Source: a virus
Virus record (IMG/VR): IMGVR_UViG_3300001683_000042
Span: 1 to 52,602 of that record
Reading direction: 5' to 3' (one strand)
DNA: 52,602 nucleotides
Part shown: piece after piece, positions 8,158 to 16,966 of the stretch
How positions within the stretch are numbered: position 1 is the first letter of the stretch
Layout: every line of letters starts with the position of its first letter
Made by a program: the position numbers and the translations under genes
The notes under the pieces: model-generated
What the model saw: the letters and a program-made list of their open reading frames with translations, nothing else
Databases searched by the model: none
Told to the model about the DNA's origin: nothing

Positions 8158-11100
8158 TTAGGGTGTATCTGGTGAAGCTGTTCCTGCTACCCGATTATTA
8201 TCTAATGTTTCCATAATAGCTGAAACTAATTGTTGGGTCAGAAAATTATCTTCAAAATATGTTTTAGTAATCAAACTTGTGTTAGTTGTTACCGCCGCAT
8301 TAGATTGCGGTTCTCCTGCGAAAACAACTTTACCGGTATCTGAATTTAACTGTAAATCCGTACCTGACGAAGCTACTGTTGAAATTGTTGTGCCTGATAT
8401 AAATAATGATCCAACTGTTGCAGTATTTACCCCAATGTTGCTCTCACTACCACCTAATTGGTCAGATACATATGTTTTAATTGCTTTTTCTGTTACTAAT
8501 GCAGTATCTGAGTTACCGCTTAATGTTCCATCTATTGAAAATTCATTAACTGTTGCTCCTGCACTTAATCCTAATTCTTGTACACCAACCAATGTAAAAT
8601 CTTCTACATTCATTGTTGCTTTTTTAGATGATTGTTGTACAGAAAATAACCCACCTACATCAAAATTACCATCTTGGTCTGTTGCTGTATAAAATACTCT
8701 TCCACCAGCTCCCTCTAGAACTTCTTTTGTTGGGTCGGCCGCTTGTGTTGGTACCCCGGGATAATTAGAAGTAACAAAATCTCCTGTTCCTATACTTAAA
8801 AAGTCATGTCCTGTTAATCTACAACTAGAATATTCTTCTCTAAATTGAATACTTGTTCCATGAATAGGTGAACTTGCTGTTGTCATTTGCGGAGATATAT
8901 GTATTAATGCTGTACCATTGGCACCTCCTGAATTAGTATATCCTATCACATTAGTCACAGTATAAAATATTGGATTAGTTCCTATTTTTATATTTGATCC
9001 GTCTTTAGGTTCAATATGTAAATTTTTCACATACATATAACTACCAGTTTGTGATACTTGTGCATATCCATCGCCTGTTATACTTGCTATAGTTGTTCCT
9101 GGAGTAAGTAACCCTTGTGTCATACCAGCCGGATAACCACCACCACCTGATGTTCGTGACCAAACTGGAATACCATCAGCGATATTAAGTGTAGCATTAT
9201 ATGCAGAAAGTGTAGTAGCATCTGCAGCCGGATCAACTATAGCCAACGTTGGTAAATCAGTTGTATCATATCCTTGGCCTGAATTTACAATAAGAATTTC
9301 TTCTACCTCATTATCTGTCGAAACTTGGCAATGTAAATAAGCCGCAGTTGTCGGAGCCGCTCCGCCTGTTAAAGTTACAGTTGGAACAACTTCATATTGA
9401 GAAGTAAGGTCAGGTATTAGGGTTGGATCTCCTGTCATAGAAGTCCATAGACCATTTAATGTTGCTATTTTTGTAGTAAAATCATAAGATCTAATAGTAC
9501 CATATTGACCTGCGGCTGTTCCACTTAGAATATTAACTGTCATTCCTATATAATCATTTGCTGGTATTGTATTAGCCGCTGTTAATTGAACAGTAGCAGA
9601 TGTTGTAAATGTTAAAGTAGAACTTCCAGTTATTGTTGCGGCCGCTGATATAGTAAAAGTAGCCGAATCAGGAATTGTAACAATAGTTGCACCAGTTGGT
9701 ATGCCAGTTCCACTTACTTCCATTCCAACTACTAGTGAAGATGTATTGCTCACCGGAGTTATTGTGGTAGTACTTGCAAGAGAGCAGAGGATTGTAAATC
9801 CTGCGGCTGGATTTGTTCCTGATTGTGCATTACCAATATATCTATTAAGATCTATTATATTATTTGATGCAGTTATTCTTGTTATACCATTATTACTGTA
9901 CGATCTTGCAAATGTAGCCGCTCCACCAACCGCTGAGGTTCCTGCATCAGGATCGCCTGGAGCAGAAAATGTTACATCTGCGGTTGTATATTCTTCACCA
10001 GCATACTGAAATTCCATTCGTATAACTTTACCTGTAGCCACATCAACTACAACTCTATATGGTAATGCTTCGCCTGTTCGATTATCTATATTACCAATTT
10101 TTTGTGCTAAGTTTGCTTCTGTTTCAAAATTACCTTCAGAAGCTGATCCATATTCTCCATATGAATTACCTCCACCAGTAGAATGTATAATTCCACCATT
10201 AGTAGTTAAATAACCTACGTGATTATAATGTGTAAATACCGATACTGCCTCAATTCTTCCTTTATTTGTTGCAAATAATCCAAAACCATCTGAGTTTATT
10301 TGAGTAAAGTCGTTTGTGCAAAAACTTTGATACTTACCGTATGGTGCATCGTACCCATCACAATATATTCCTCCGCCACCATCATTGATTGAAACTGCAT
10401 TTTGTATAAATGGAGATTTTAAGTTAATTGCACCATTTGGATCTAATCTAAAACACACACCTTTAACTGTAGGTTGAACAGGGGGCGATTGACCTAGAAC
10501 GTCACTTACATTACCTGTTAGACCTCTAAATGTAAAGCCATTAACAGTTATTGCATCGTTGCAATAAAACATTGCAACTTCATTATTAGGACGACCTGCA
10601 CCTAACATAGATATCCCAACTCCATTACCACCATCATCTTCCATATTAGGTTCTATAAATGTTGTACGTTTTTCCTTACCATGAAGGCCAACACCTGCTG
10701 GAATTACCATTGGTAAAAATTCTTTAAATACACCCGGAGCACACATAACTTGATCACCTGATCTTGATCTTTGCAGACAATACCTTATTGATTTAAATGC
10801 CGCACTAGGATTCTTACCCCAAGTAATAATACCAGTTACTTGTCCATATACATCAACCTTTACACCATTCAATACTAACTGCCAGCCTTCATTTATTTCG
10901 CCAGTTGTATCATTTATTGGAGTAACTGTTGCTCTTTCTTTTATGGCCATAAATATTTGATACATTGTTTCATCACCACCATAATTAGAAGTTGTTGTAA
11001 CATCTGTATTACCATATAATCTATCTTTACCATAAAAAACACTAACATTATTTGGATCTACTGCTGACACTTGATTAATAGTTTCCGAAGGAGCAAGTAA

Positions 11101-14100
11101 TATCCATGGAGCCGATACAGTACCACCTGTCGATGGAGCATTTGTACCAGCATTAGTAGCATCTATACATTTATACCATCTTGATTTATTCGTAGCAGGA
11201 TGGGTAGTATCAGTATATGATACCATTTGTCCTAAAATATATGTACCTGCACTTGCCCACGCTGGTGGTGCCCACCGACATACTGAACCTGCTGGATATG
11301 TTGTGCCTCCTGCATAATCTGAAACACCTGAACCTTGTATTTGTCCGGCCGCTACTGCCGCTACTGCATTGGTTATAATGGTTGCTTGATCAGTTCCAAT
11401 ATCATTAAATGCAGTTGTATAATCCACTGATCCGTTGGCTATAGAAGGCAACGTGCTTGCAAAGCCTGGTGCAGAATTAGAAGTTACAGCAGATTCTATA
11501 GTTTGTAAATTTGTATCAACTATTGTACTTTCTGCACTTGTACCTGGAGTTCCTGAAACATTTTGGGTTAATATTAATTGTTCAGGCGTCCAAGATGTGT
11601 CTTCTTCTATAACAAATTTAAGAACGTCTGCCATGTAATTATATGCTAATCCTGTGGTTTCTCTATGAGCGACAGGTATTTGGGATGCTCCGCCATCAAA
11701 AAATGAATGAGCACAAATAAATGTTCCAAAATCTCCTCCGTACATTAAATCATAACTTAAAGCATCTATAAAATATTTAGAGTCTCGTGTACATTTTGAT
11801 GCATCATGAACATAACCAGCACTACTGGCAACAGATGCTACCGCTGCCGCTATTATTGTTACTTGATCAGTTCCTATATCTGTATATGGAGTTATGTGAG
11901 TTGAAGTAGCAACATCTGGATATGTAGCCGCCGGTATACCTGCAGAACTATTAGCAGTAATTGCATCTTCAATAATTTGCATTAAATCTTGACATATTGT
12001 ACCTTCATCAACAGTTGCGGCTGTACCACTTACATCTTGCGTTTCGGTATTTCCTGTTTGAGGTGTTACTGCTGTCTCTTGAACAATATCATTGGCAACA
12101 GATGCCATATGTTGATATGCTAAAACAGTTACATTTCTTTCGACGGCAGTTGTTAATTGCGATACACCTCCATCAAAAAATGCTTTAGCCATTAAAGTTG
12201 TTGCACTTGTTCCACCATACATTAAGTCATAAGTTAATGCATCTACAAGATAACCGGAGTCTCTTGTACATTTCGCTGAATCATATGTACTAAAGTGAGT
12301 TGAATAATTAGTGGTTACCCATCCGTTTACATCGGAGGCAATAAAATCTTTATTTAATTGTAATTGGGATCCACCATTTTTTCTATCTGTCCAATCTGCT
12401 CTACCAATATTAAAATCTGGATAAGTTAAAACATCAGCATTACCAACACCATTATCTATAAGATCTTTTATTTCAGCATATGCGGCAACTATTGCAGTTT
12501 CTGCCGCGCCAGTTACATTAGTTAATGCTATTACTGCCGTTTCCGAATGATCAATAGCCTCTTGAACTCGTACTTTATCTGAAGAAACTGCATATAATGC
12601 TTGATTAAATCTAATACCTGTATTAACTGCCATCCAATTTGTGCCAATTGCCATGTCATATTTTGCGGCATCAACAACATACCCTAAGTCTCTTGTACAT
12701 AAATCTTGTTCTGCTTGTGTCATTGCACCAATATAATCTTCTATCCATGCATTAACTTCTGCGACTATAAAATTTTTATTTATTTGCATTTGGGCGACTG
12801 CATTTTGTTTATTTGCTGATGCGCCAAAAGCCGGAAAAGATGGTTGATCTGCCGCCGGAAGACCGTTGTTTATAATATCTACCACTTCATCAAATGCTTG
12901 TGTTACTTCTAAAACTATATCATTGTTTGTTGCAACACTAGTAATAGCAAGGGTTGCTGTTTTTGCATTATCAATTGCACCTAATACTCTTATTCTATCA
13001 ACCGTTGTTACATTTACTCCATAATTCATTCTATGACCGACTATATGTTGCATATAATTTGAACCTATTATCATGTCATATTTTGCGGCATTCATTACAT
13101 ATTCTAAATCTCGTGTACAAAATGTTTGTTCGCCAGATGTCATGGTTCCTGTTGACACCACACCCGGACTATACATAAGATTTTCTTCATCTGATCCTTT
13201 GTGAGCATCAACATACCATGTATATGATTCATCATCTGGATCCCAATGTATAGGAGTATCTTGTCCTTCATCTGCTCGTAATTTCCACCCTTTTGGTCCC
13301 GCACCTAATCTTGTGTTAGTGGAGGTTCTTATCATTATGTCACCAGAGGTGGTCATATTAGAAGCTGTATCACCTGCGGCAAGGGTATCCCAATAAGCAG
13401 AAGGCGGTTTTGTCGGAGAAGTTGAAGTTCCGTCTCCTGTATGTTCGTCTGTACAAATAAACGAACTATTTGTTTCTTTGGCCACATCACCTAAATAATA
13501 AGTTGTCGCACCGCTCCAATCTCCTTGAAATTGAAATCCTGTAGTTAATATAGTCCAATATGCCGCGTTTGTAATTGTTTCGTTGTATGTTGAAGAATTT
13601 GCATCGGTGTCTTGTATTGTCGGTGAATTACCAGTTGTGTCTACTCCTGCTACATAAACATAACCATGTCGAGTTACAACATCACCTGGATTATATGCTG
13701 TACCTGCATTATATTCGCCTCGAACTTTAAATCCTGTTGTAACAACTTCCCAATATGTAGTATTTGTCGGTAAATTACCTATTGAATCTTGATTTGCTGT
13801 ATAAGTATAACCACCATATGTAACAACATCCCCAACTTGATATTGTGTTGTATTATCATATGAATCTTCAAATTCTAAACCAGGAACAAATAAAGTAAAT
13901 TTAGCAGAATTAGTTGCCCAATCTGTGGCTGAAGTGTGATGAGCATTACATAGATATAAATTTGCTCCCCAGCGTACTATATCATTATTTTTATATGCTG
14001 TAGTTGCTTGCCATGCTGTACTAGCCGAATCGTAAGCAAAACTCTCAGTATGTAATGACCAATATGCATTACTATCTAAGTCTACATAAAAATCGGCATC

Positions 14101-14232
14101 AGAACTATGATTAATAATACATACATATGTATTACCTCCATATTTAATAATGTCGTCTATAATATATTGTGTGGCGGTAACCCAGTCACCTTTCCATTTA
14201 AATTTTAATCGTCCTAAAATAAAATCAGCCAT
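8158..14232 (-). CDS. Giant tail-fibre/baseplate adhesin with carbohydrate-binding-like and beta-helix repeats
   Basis: A 2024-residue modular virion protein. Residues about 8-285 hold five copies of a roughly 50-residue module (W..tT.Y..gDiv.ygG..Y.c...H.s......YW), like small carbohydrate-binding domains common in marine phage fibres. About residues 365-850 contain four copies of a CTRD-Y-D/NA-YDM/L-G unit (CTRDLEYVMNAAKYDMIIG and similar). Around 1170-1330 is a Gly-rich stretch with pectate-lyase-like beta-helix character (VGISMLGAGRPNNEVAMFYC). The C terminus has fibre motifs such as GTLSGNSDTALVTEKAIKTY. It probably binds surface glycans. The nearest late box, AATAAATA, is 28 bases upstream of the ATG. 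No catalytic residues could be assigned. Confidence 0.8.
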   Translation of the reverse strand: MADFILGRLKFKWKGDWVTATQYIIDDIIKYGGNTYVCIINHSSDADFYVDLDSNAYWSLHTESFAYDSASTAWQATTAYKNNDIVRWGANLYLCNAHHTSATDWATNSAKFTLFVPGLEFEDSYDNTTQYQVGDVVTYGGYTYTANQDSIGNLPTNTTYWEVVTTGFKVRGEYNAGTAYNPGDVVTRHGYVYVAGVDTTGNSPTIQDTDANSSTYNETITNAAYWTILTTGFQFQGDWSGATTYYLGDVAKETNSSFICTDEHTGDGTSTSPTKPPSAYWDTLAAGDTASNMTTSGDIMIRTSTNTRLGAGPKGWKLRADEGQDTPIHWDPDDESYTWYVDAHKGSDEENLMYSPGVVSTGTMTSGEQTFCTRDLEYVMNAAKYDMIIGSNYMQHIVGHRMNYGVNVTTVDRIRVLGAIDNAKTATLAITSVATNNDIVLEVTQAFDEVVDIINNGLPAADQPSFPAFGASANKQNAVAQMQINKNFIVAEVNAWIEDYIGAMTQAEQDLCTRDLGYVVDAAKYDMAIGTNWMAVNTGIRFNQALYAVSSDKVRVQEAIDHSETAVIALTNVTGAAETAIVAAYAEIKDLIDNGVGNADVLTYPDFNIGRADWTDRKNGGSQLQLNKDFIASDVNGWVTTNYSTHFSTYDSAKCTRDSGYLVDALTYDLMYGGTSATTLMAKAFFDGGVSQLTTAVERNVTVLAYQHMASVANDIVQETAVTPQTGNTETQDVSGTAATVDEGTICQDLMQIIEDAITANSSAGIPAATYPDVATSTHITPYTDIGTDQVTIIAAAVASVASSAGYVHDASKCTRDSKYFIDALSYDLMYGGDFGTFICAHSFFDGGASQIPVAHRETTGLAYNYMADVLKFVIEEDTSWTPEQLILTQNVSGTPGTSAESTIVDTNLQTIESAVTSNSAPGFASTLPSIANGSVDYTTAFNDIGTDQATIITNAVAAVAAGQIQGSGVSDYAGGTTYPAGSVCRWAPPAWASAGTYILGQMVSYTDTTHPATNKSRWYKCIDATNAGTNAPSTGGTVSAPWILLAPSETINQVSAVDPNNVSVFYGKDRLYGNTDVTTTSNYGGDETMYQIFMAIKERATVTPINDTTGEINEGWQLVLNGVKVDVYGQVTGIITWGKNPSAAFKSIRYCLQRSRSGDQVMCAPGVFKEFLPMVIPAGVGLHGKEKRTTFIEPNMEDDGGNGVGISMLGAGRPNNEVAMFYCNDAITVNGFTFRGLTGNVSDVLGQSPPVQPTVKGVCFRLDPNGAINLKSPFIQNAVSINDGGGGIYCDGYDAPYGKYQSFCTNDFTQINSDGFGLFATNKGRIEAVSVFTHYNHVGYLTTNGGIIHSTGGGNSYGEYGSASEGNFETEANLAQKIGNIDNRTGEALPYRVVVDVATGKVIRMEFQYAGEEYTTADVTFSAPGDPDAGTSAVGGAATFARSYSNNGITRITASNNIIDLNRYIGNAQSGTNPAAGFTILCSLASTTTITPVSNTSSLVVGMEVSGTGIPTGATIVTIPDSATFTISAAATITGSSTLTFTTSATVQLTAANTIPANDYIGMTVNILSGTAAGQYGTIRSYDFTTKIATLNGLWTSMTGDPTLIPDLTSQYEVVPTVTLTGGAAPTTAAYLHCQVSTDNEVEEILIVNSGQGYDTTDLPTLAIVDPAADATTLSAYNATLNIADGIPVWSRTSGGGGYPAGMTQGLLTPGTTIASITGDGYAQVSQTGSYMYVKNLHIEPKDGSNIKIGTNPIFYTVTNVIGYTNSGGANGTALIHISPQMTTASSPIHGTSIQFREEYSSCRLTGHDFLSIGTGDFVTSNYPGVPTQAADPTKEVLEGAGGRVFYTATDQDGNFDVGGLFSVQQSSKKATMNVEDFTLVGVQELGLSAGATVNEFSIDGTLSGNSDTALVTEKAIKTYVSDQLGGSESNIGVNTATVGSLFISGTTISTVASSGTDLQLNSDTGKVVFAGEPQSNAAVTTNTSLITKTYFEDNFLTQQLVSAIMETLDNNRVAGTASPDTP

Positions 14233-14259
14233 TGGTGTGATTCCTTATATCATTTAATA

Positions 14260-14267
14260 TATTTATT
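14260..14267 (-). promoter_or_regulatory. Late-promoter-like box AATAAATA
   Basis: Minus-strand AATAAATA, one mismatch from TATAAATA, 28 bases upstream of the giant fibre gene start. It is the only such box before the fibre cluster, so it may serve the whole fibre operon down to 1374. Confidence 0.5.
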
Positions 14268-14292
14268 CAATAATTTCTATTAAAATTATACT

Positions 14293-14733
14293 TTAAACTG
14301 CCGTTGACCCGCCAGTTGATGTATAAACATAATCTTGTTTGTATCTTGCTACTATTTTCCCATCAACATTTAGATAATAAAATAATTTTAAATTATCAAA
14401 TCTAAATTGATCATGGTTTTTGTTACTTATATTTGTGTCCCATGAATTTCTACCTGTTTCAGTATATCCAGGTTGAAGATTATTATATTCGGTTGTTCCG
14501 TCATCTAATGTACCATCTAACATATCGTCTAAACCATTAAATGCAAACCCATTACTATTTGTAAGTTCTACGGTCTCTGTTCCATTTAATTTTATTTTAG
14601 TATATGTTAAAAGACCATCAGCATCTCTTTTAAATCCATGATAAGCATAATCGTCGGATATTTGATTTACCCCTCCACTACCTGTAACAGAGCCTGCCGA
14701 AGGACTTAAATAATCAGAAAGATAAAGTGCCAT
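14293..14733 (-). CDS. Small virion-associated protein, unrecognised
   Basis: A 146-residue protein, probably structural, of no family I can name. I place the start at the ATG at 14733 (MALYLSDYL) rather than six codons upstream: GGAGA lies about 9 bases before it, and the ATG overlaps the upstream stop as TAATG. The body is rich in Asp, Asn, Gly and Tyr, with beta-type sequence (LTYTKIKLNGTETVEL; KLFYYLNVDGKIVARYKQDY), typical of marine phage tail proteins. It sits between the small fibre-like gene at 14733-15155 and the giant fibre, in what looks like a tail accessory cluster. Confidence 0.6.
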   Translation of the reverse strand: MALYLSDYLSPSAGSVTGSGGVNQISDDYAYHGFKRDADGLLTYTKIKLNGTETVELTNSNGFAFNGLDDMLDGTLDDGTTEYNNLQPGYTETGRNSWDTNISNKNHDQFRFDNLKLFYYLNVDGKIVARYKQDYVYTSTGGSTAV

Positions 14734-15155
14734 TAAAATATTCTCCAAGTGGTACCATTATAAGATAAACCAAAAGACGCATTATTGTAATCTACTAATA
14801 AATCGTCTGATAAATCCATAATTGTTTTTCCATTTCGTAAAATTATAACATTTAAACTTGCAAAGTTTCCGCCGCCATCTGATATACGAATTGCATCACC
14901 AGAATTTGGTGCGGCCGGTAATGTTATATTAACCGGATTAGATCTTGTGTCTACTTGAACATTTTCGCCAGCGGCAATTGCAAAATCTGCATTTTTATAT
15001 GTTACAGTTGGTTGAGCACCATGTAATGTTTTAAAAACTAAATTTCCCGCTCCATCTGTTGCAACCGCATCACCTGCTGTTGCTGTATTTGATGTTTTGA
15101 GAGTTGATGCTGTCACTGATTCGTTAGAAATTAAACTTGTAGTTTTTAATGCCAT
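14733..15155 (-). CDS. Short fibre-like virion structural protein
   Basis: A 140-residue protein of the compact beta type seen in many marine phage fibres. The segment GENVQVDTRSNPVNITLPAA, followed by a GD.IRI.DGGGNF stretch and NVIILRNGKTI, is the characteristic repeat of this fold. The C terminus (NASFGLSYNGTTWRIF) also ends like such proteins. The N-terminal part (TASTLKTSNTATAGDAVATD, then GAGNLVFK) resembles repeat units in long fibres. A GATAAATA box lies about 25 bases upstream. The downstream gene starts inside its stop codon. Likely part of a tail or capsid decoration. Confidence 0.6.
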   Translation of the reverse strand: MALKTTSLISNESVTASTLKTSNTATAGDAVATDGAGNLVFKTLHGAQPTVTYKNADFAIAAGENVQVDTRSNPVNITLPAAPNSGDAIRISDGGGNFASLNVIILRNGKTIMDLSDDLLVDYNNASFGLSYNGTTWRIF

Positions 15156-15179
15156 TATTCATCCTGTACTCCATATTAA

Positions 15180-15187
15180 TATTTATC
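15180..15187 (-). promoter_or_regulatory. Late-promoter-like box GATAAATA
   Basis: Minus-strand GATAAATA, 24 bases upstream of the ATG at 15155. It follows the hairpin at 15215-15237, giving a terminator/promoter boundary between two small virion genes. Confidence 0.5.
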
Positions 15188-15214
15188 TTTGAAATTTCTT
15201 TTAATGGGGATAAG

Positions 15215-15237
15215 AATGGGGCAAGATATGCCCCATT
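15215..15237 (-). terminator. Possible hairpin terminator after the 15251-15646 gene
   Basis: A perfect 8-bp stem (AATGGGGC with GCCCCATT, 7-base loop) lies 13 bases past the stop of the upstream minus-strand gene. It lacks a clear U-run on the minus side, so it may be a weak terminator or an mRNA 3'-end stabiliser. Confidence 0.4.
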
Positions 15238-15250
15238 ATAAAATAGATTA

Positions 15251-15646
15251 TCAATCGGTTTCGAAGTCGTCTGTACCTGTGAATGAAGCATCTGTTCCCG
15301 CTTCTTCCATTTCTACTGTAGTACCTGTACCTGTGAAATCCCAAGCTACTTGAACTCCGGTGTCACCTAATGTTACTCTTCTACCAGTAATTTTTGTTAC
15401 TTGAGAATATGTTGAGCCTTCTTTAACAGTAATACTCATATCACCTACTGCTAAAGTTCCTTGATTTTTATCTACTAATGCACAAACCATTGGATTTGTT
15501 CCATCTGTACATTTAAAGCGTTTTGAGCCAACTTGTTTAACAATCCAACCATTGGCTTCTGATTCACCTGTTGCTCTATATCTTACTTTAAAATCGGTAC
15601 CTGCATCGGGGGTACCAAAGTGTCTTTTATTAATAGGTCTTCCCAT
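15251..15646 (-). CDS. Conserved-type marine myophage virion protein (MGRPINK family)
   Basis: A 131-residue protein whose N terminus (MGRPINKRHFG) resembles a small protein that often lies near gp23 in marine T4-like phages; this is from memory. The start is placed at 15646 because AGGAGA lies about 6 bases before it, while the in-frame ATG nine codons upstream has no ribosome-binding site and falls in a structured leader. The body is beta-rich (GWIVKQVGSKRFKC; ITVKEGSTYSQVTKITGRRV), ending with an acidic Thr/Asp tail. It directly follows gp23 in the transcription direction, but a strong terminator and its own late-type box separate it from that gene. Possibly a head decoration or head-tail protein; the exact role is unknown. 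Confidence 0.65.
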   Translation of the reverse strand: MGRPINKRHFGTPDAGTDFKVRYRATGESEANGWIVKQVGSKRFKCTDGTNPMVCALVDKNQGTLAVGDMSITVKEGSTYSQVTKITGRRVTLGDTGVQVAWDFTGTGTTVEMEEAGTDASFTGTDDFETD

Positions 15647-15714
15647 TTGTTTCTCCTTTGTGGTTCTAGCCATCTACGGGGTGGGTAACCCCATAAACCC
15701 TTTCGGGGCAATAA

Positions 15715-15722
15715 TACTTATC
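15715..15722 (-). promoter_or_regulatory. Late-promoter-like box GATAAGTA
   Basis: Minus-strand GATAAGTA (two mismatches from TATAAATA) immediately past the gp23 terminator. It would produce a leader of about 60 bases for the 15251-15646 gene. That leader can fold a CCC-GAAA-GGG hairpin with a GNRA loop and a GGGG/CCCC hairpin before the ribosome-binding site. Confidence 0.35.
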
Positions 15723-15723
15723 A

Positions 15724-15756
15724 TAAAAAAAGGGTATATCCGAAGATATACCCTTT
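15724..15756 (-). terminator. Strong intrinsic terminator of the gp23 operon
   Basis: Read on the minus strand, a perfect 12-bp stem (AAAGGGTATATC, its complement, TTCG tetraloop) runs into a T-run of eight. It begins 22 bases beyond the gp23 stop codon. The UUCG loop plus U-tract is the classic T4-type rho-independent terminator, placed to end the abundant capsid message. Confidence 0.9.
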
Positions 15757-15777
15757 AGTAACCAATATAGTAACAGT

Positions 15778-16947
15778 TTACTGAAACTTAACGTTTGCGT
15801 TGGTAATCGCAATGTTTGCCAAATAGTCAGCGGCGTTACCTAAGGATGAAGCTTGATTTGAAAGCTCAACATAACCGTATCGTGTCATAAATGAAACGAC
15901 TGGTTCGAAGCTTGCAGGATCAAGTACAACCCCAGAGCTCATCAGCGGAATGTATGGGCAATAAAAACTTGCGGCATCCATTTCACCTGGGCCTTTGTAA
16001 CCAACCAGTACTGCGGCACTATCGGCTGCATACTGATTAACATAAACACGAACTGAACTATTTAAAGTTCCAACAAATTTTGTATTAGTTGGTGCTTCAA
16101 AAGTACCTTCAGTTGTTCTTGCGAACGCCGAAGTTGTTGCACTTTGAAGTATTGTTAATGCAAATGGACTAACAACCACCCAGTTACCAGCGCCACGTCT
16201 TGTACGTGCGGCGATGATATTAGCGGCTCTATTTACTAGAACTGCTAATGCGGCGTGTTCGTCACCAACAAAAGTTGCTGTACCTGAAACAGCGGCTTGG
16301 TCATATGTATCTACTGCTGTTCCTGATAAACTTGTTAATGAACTGATAATTTCTTGATCAATTTCAGTTGTAATCTCTTGTGCAAGAGCGGCCATTACTT
16401 CGGCCTCAACATCAATACCATGCTGGCTTTGGGCATCCTGAGATGCTTCAAAGGTCCAACGAGCGGACAGTCTGCGAGTTTTCGCTTCAACTGTTTGCTT
16501 CAAGATTTGGATTGACATTTTATTACCAGGAATACCTTCCAAAACGCCTGTGGCGCCTGGAGCGGCACTTGAACCTGGTGCACCTGAATAAGCGTTAGCA
16601 ATCTTAAATGGGCTCAATGCTTCTTCACCCGCGGTTGCTCCGTTATCTGTATCTGCGTATCTTACACGCAAAGTGTGAATTTGTCCTACTGGACCAGTCA
16701 TTGGTTGTACACCAATTAGCTCGTTTGCGATAACAGTAGGCATTACCCTTCTGATAACAGGAAGGATAACTTTGTTTAAAGTAGCAACGTTACCTGCATT
16801 AGTTGCGCCTGCACCAGCTGTTTCCATCAGTGCTTGACGTGTATTTTCTAATGTGGTTTCCATTACAACTCTTTTGTTGCCTTCAAGTCCTTCACACAGA
16901 GCGTCCTTAGTCGGTTGCCAGTTTGACTCAAATAGTGCGTCTGCCAT
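15778..16947 (-). CDS. 23: Major capsid protein gp23
   Basis: A 389-residue T4-type major head protein. The N terminus (NTRQALMETAGAG, VATLNKVILPVIRRVMPTVI, ANELIGVQPMTGPVG) is the classic gp23 signature, and FVGTLNSSVRVYVNQYA and YIPLMSSGVVLDP follow in the usual order. A likely prohead-protease site is after Glu42 in LME-TAGAG, matching the (I/L)xE rule for gp21. It is shorter than T4 gp23 (521 residues), as in other marine relatives. It lies immediately downstream of gp22, with ribosome-binding site GGAGA. Its mRNA is closed by a strong terminator. Hexamers of this protein form the capsid shell. Confidence 0.95.
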   Translation of the reverse strand: MADALFESNWQPTKDALCEGLEGNKRVVMETTLENTRQALMETAGAGATNAGNVATLNKVILPVIRRVMPTVIANELIGVQPMTGPVGQIHTLRVRYADTDNGATAGEEALSPFKIANAYSGAPGSSAAPGATGVLEGIPGNKMSIQILKQTVEAKTRRLSARWTFEASQDAQSQHGIDVEAEVMAALAQEITTEIDQEIISSLTSLSGTAVDTYDQAAVSGTATFVGDEHAALAVLVNRAANIIAARTRRGAGNWVVVSPFALTILQSATTSAFARTTEGTFEAPTNTKFVGTLNSSVRVYVNQYAADSAAVLVGYKGPGEMDAASFYCPYIPLMSSGVVLDPASFEPVVSFMTRYGYVELSNQASSLGNAADYLANIAITNANVKFQ

Positions 16948-16966
16948 AATTAATTCTCCTTAAAAA

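Noticed and set aside
15647-15673. Upstream start of the MGRPINK protein
   Set aside because: No Shine-Dalgarno sequence; AGGAGA lies before the ATG at 15646.
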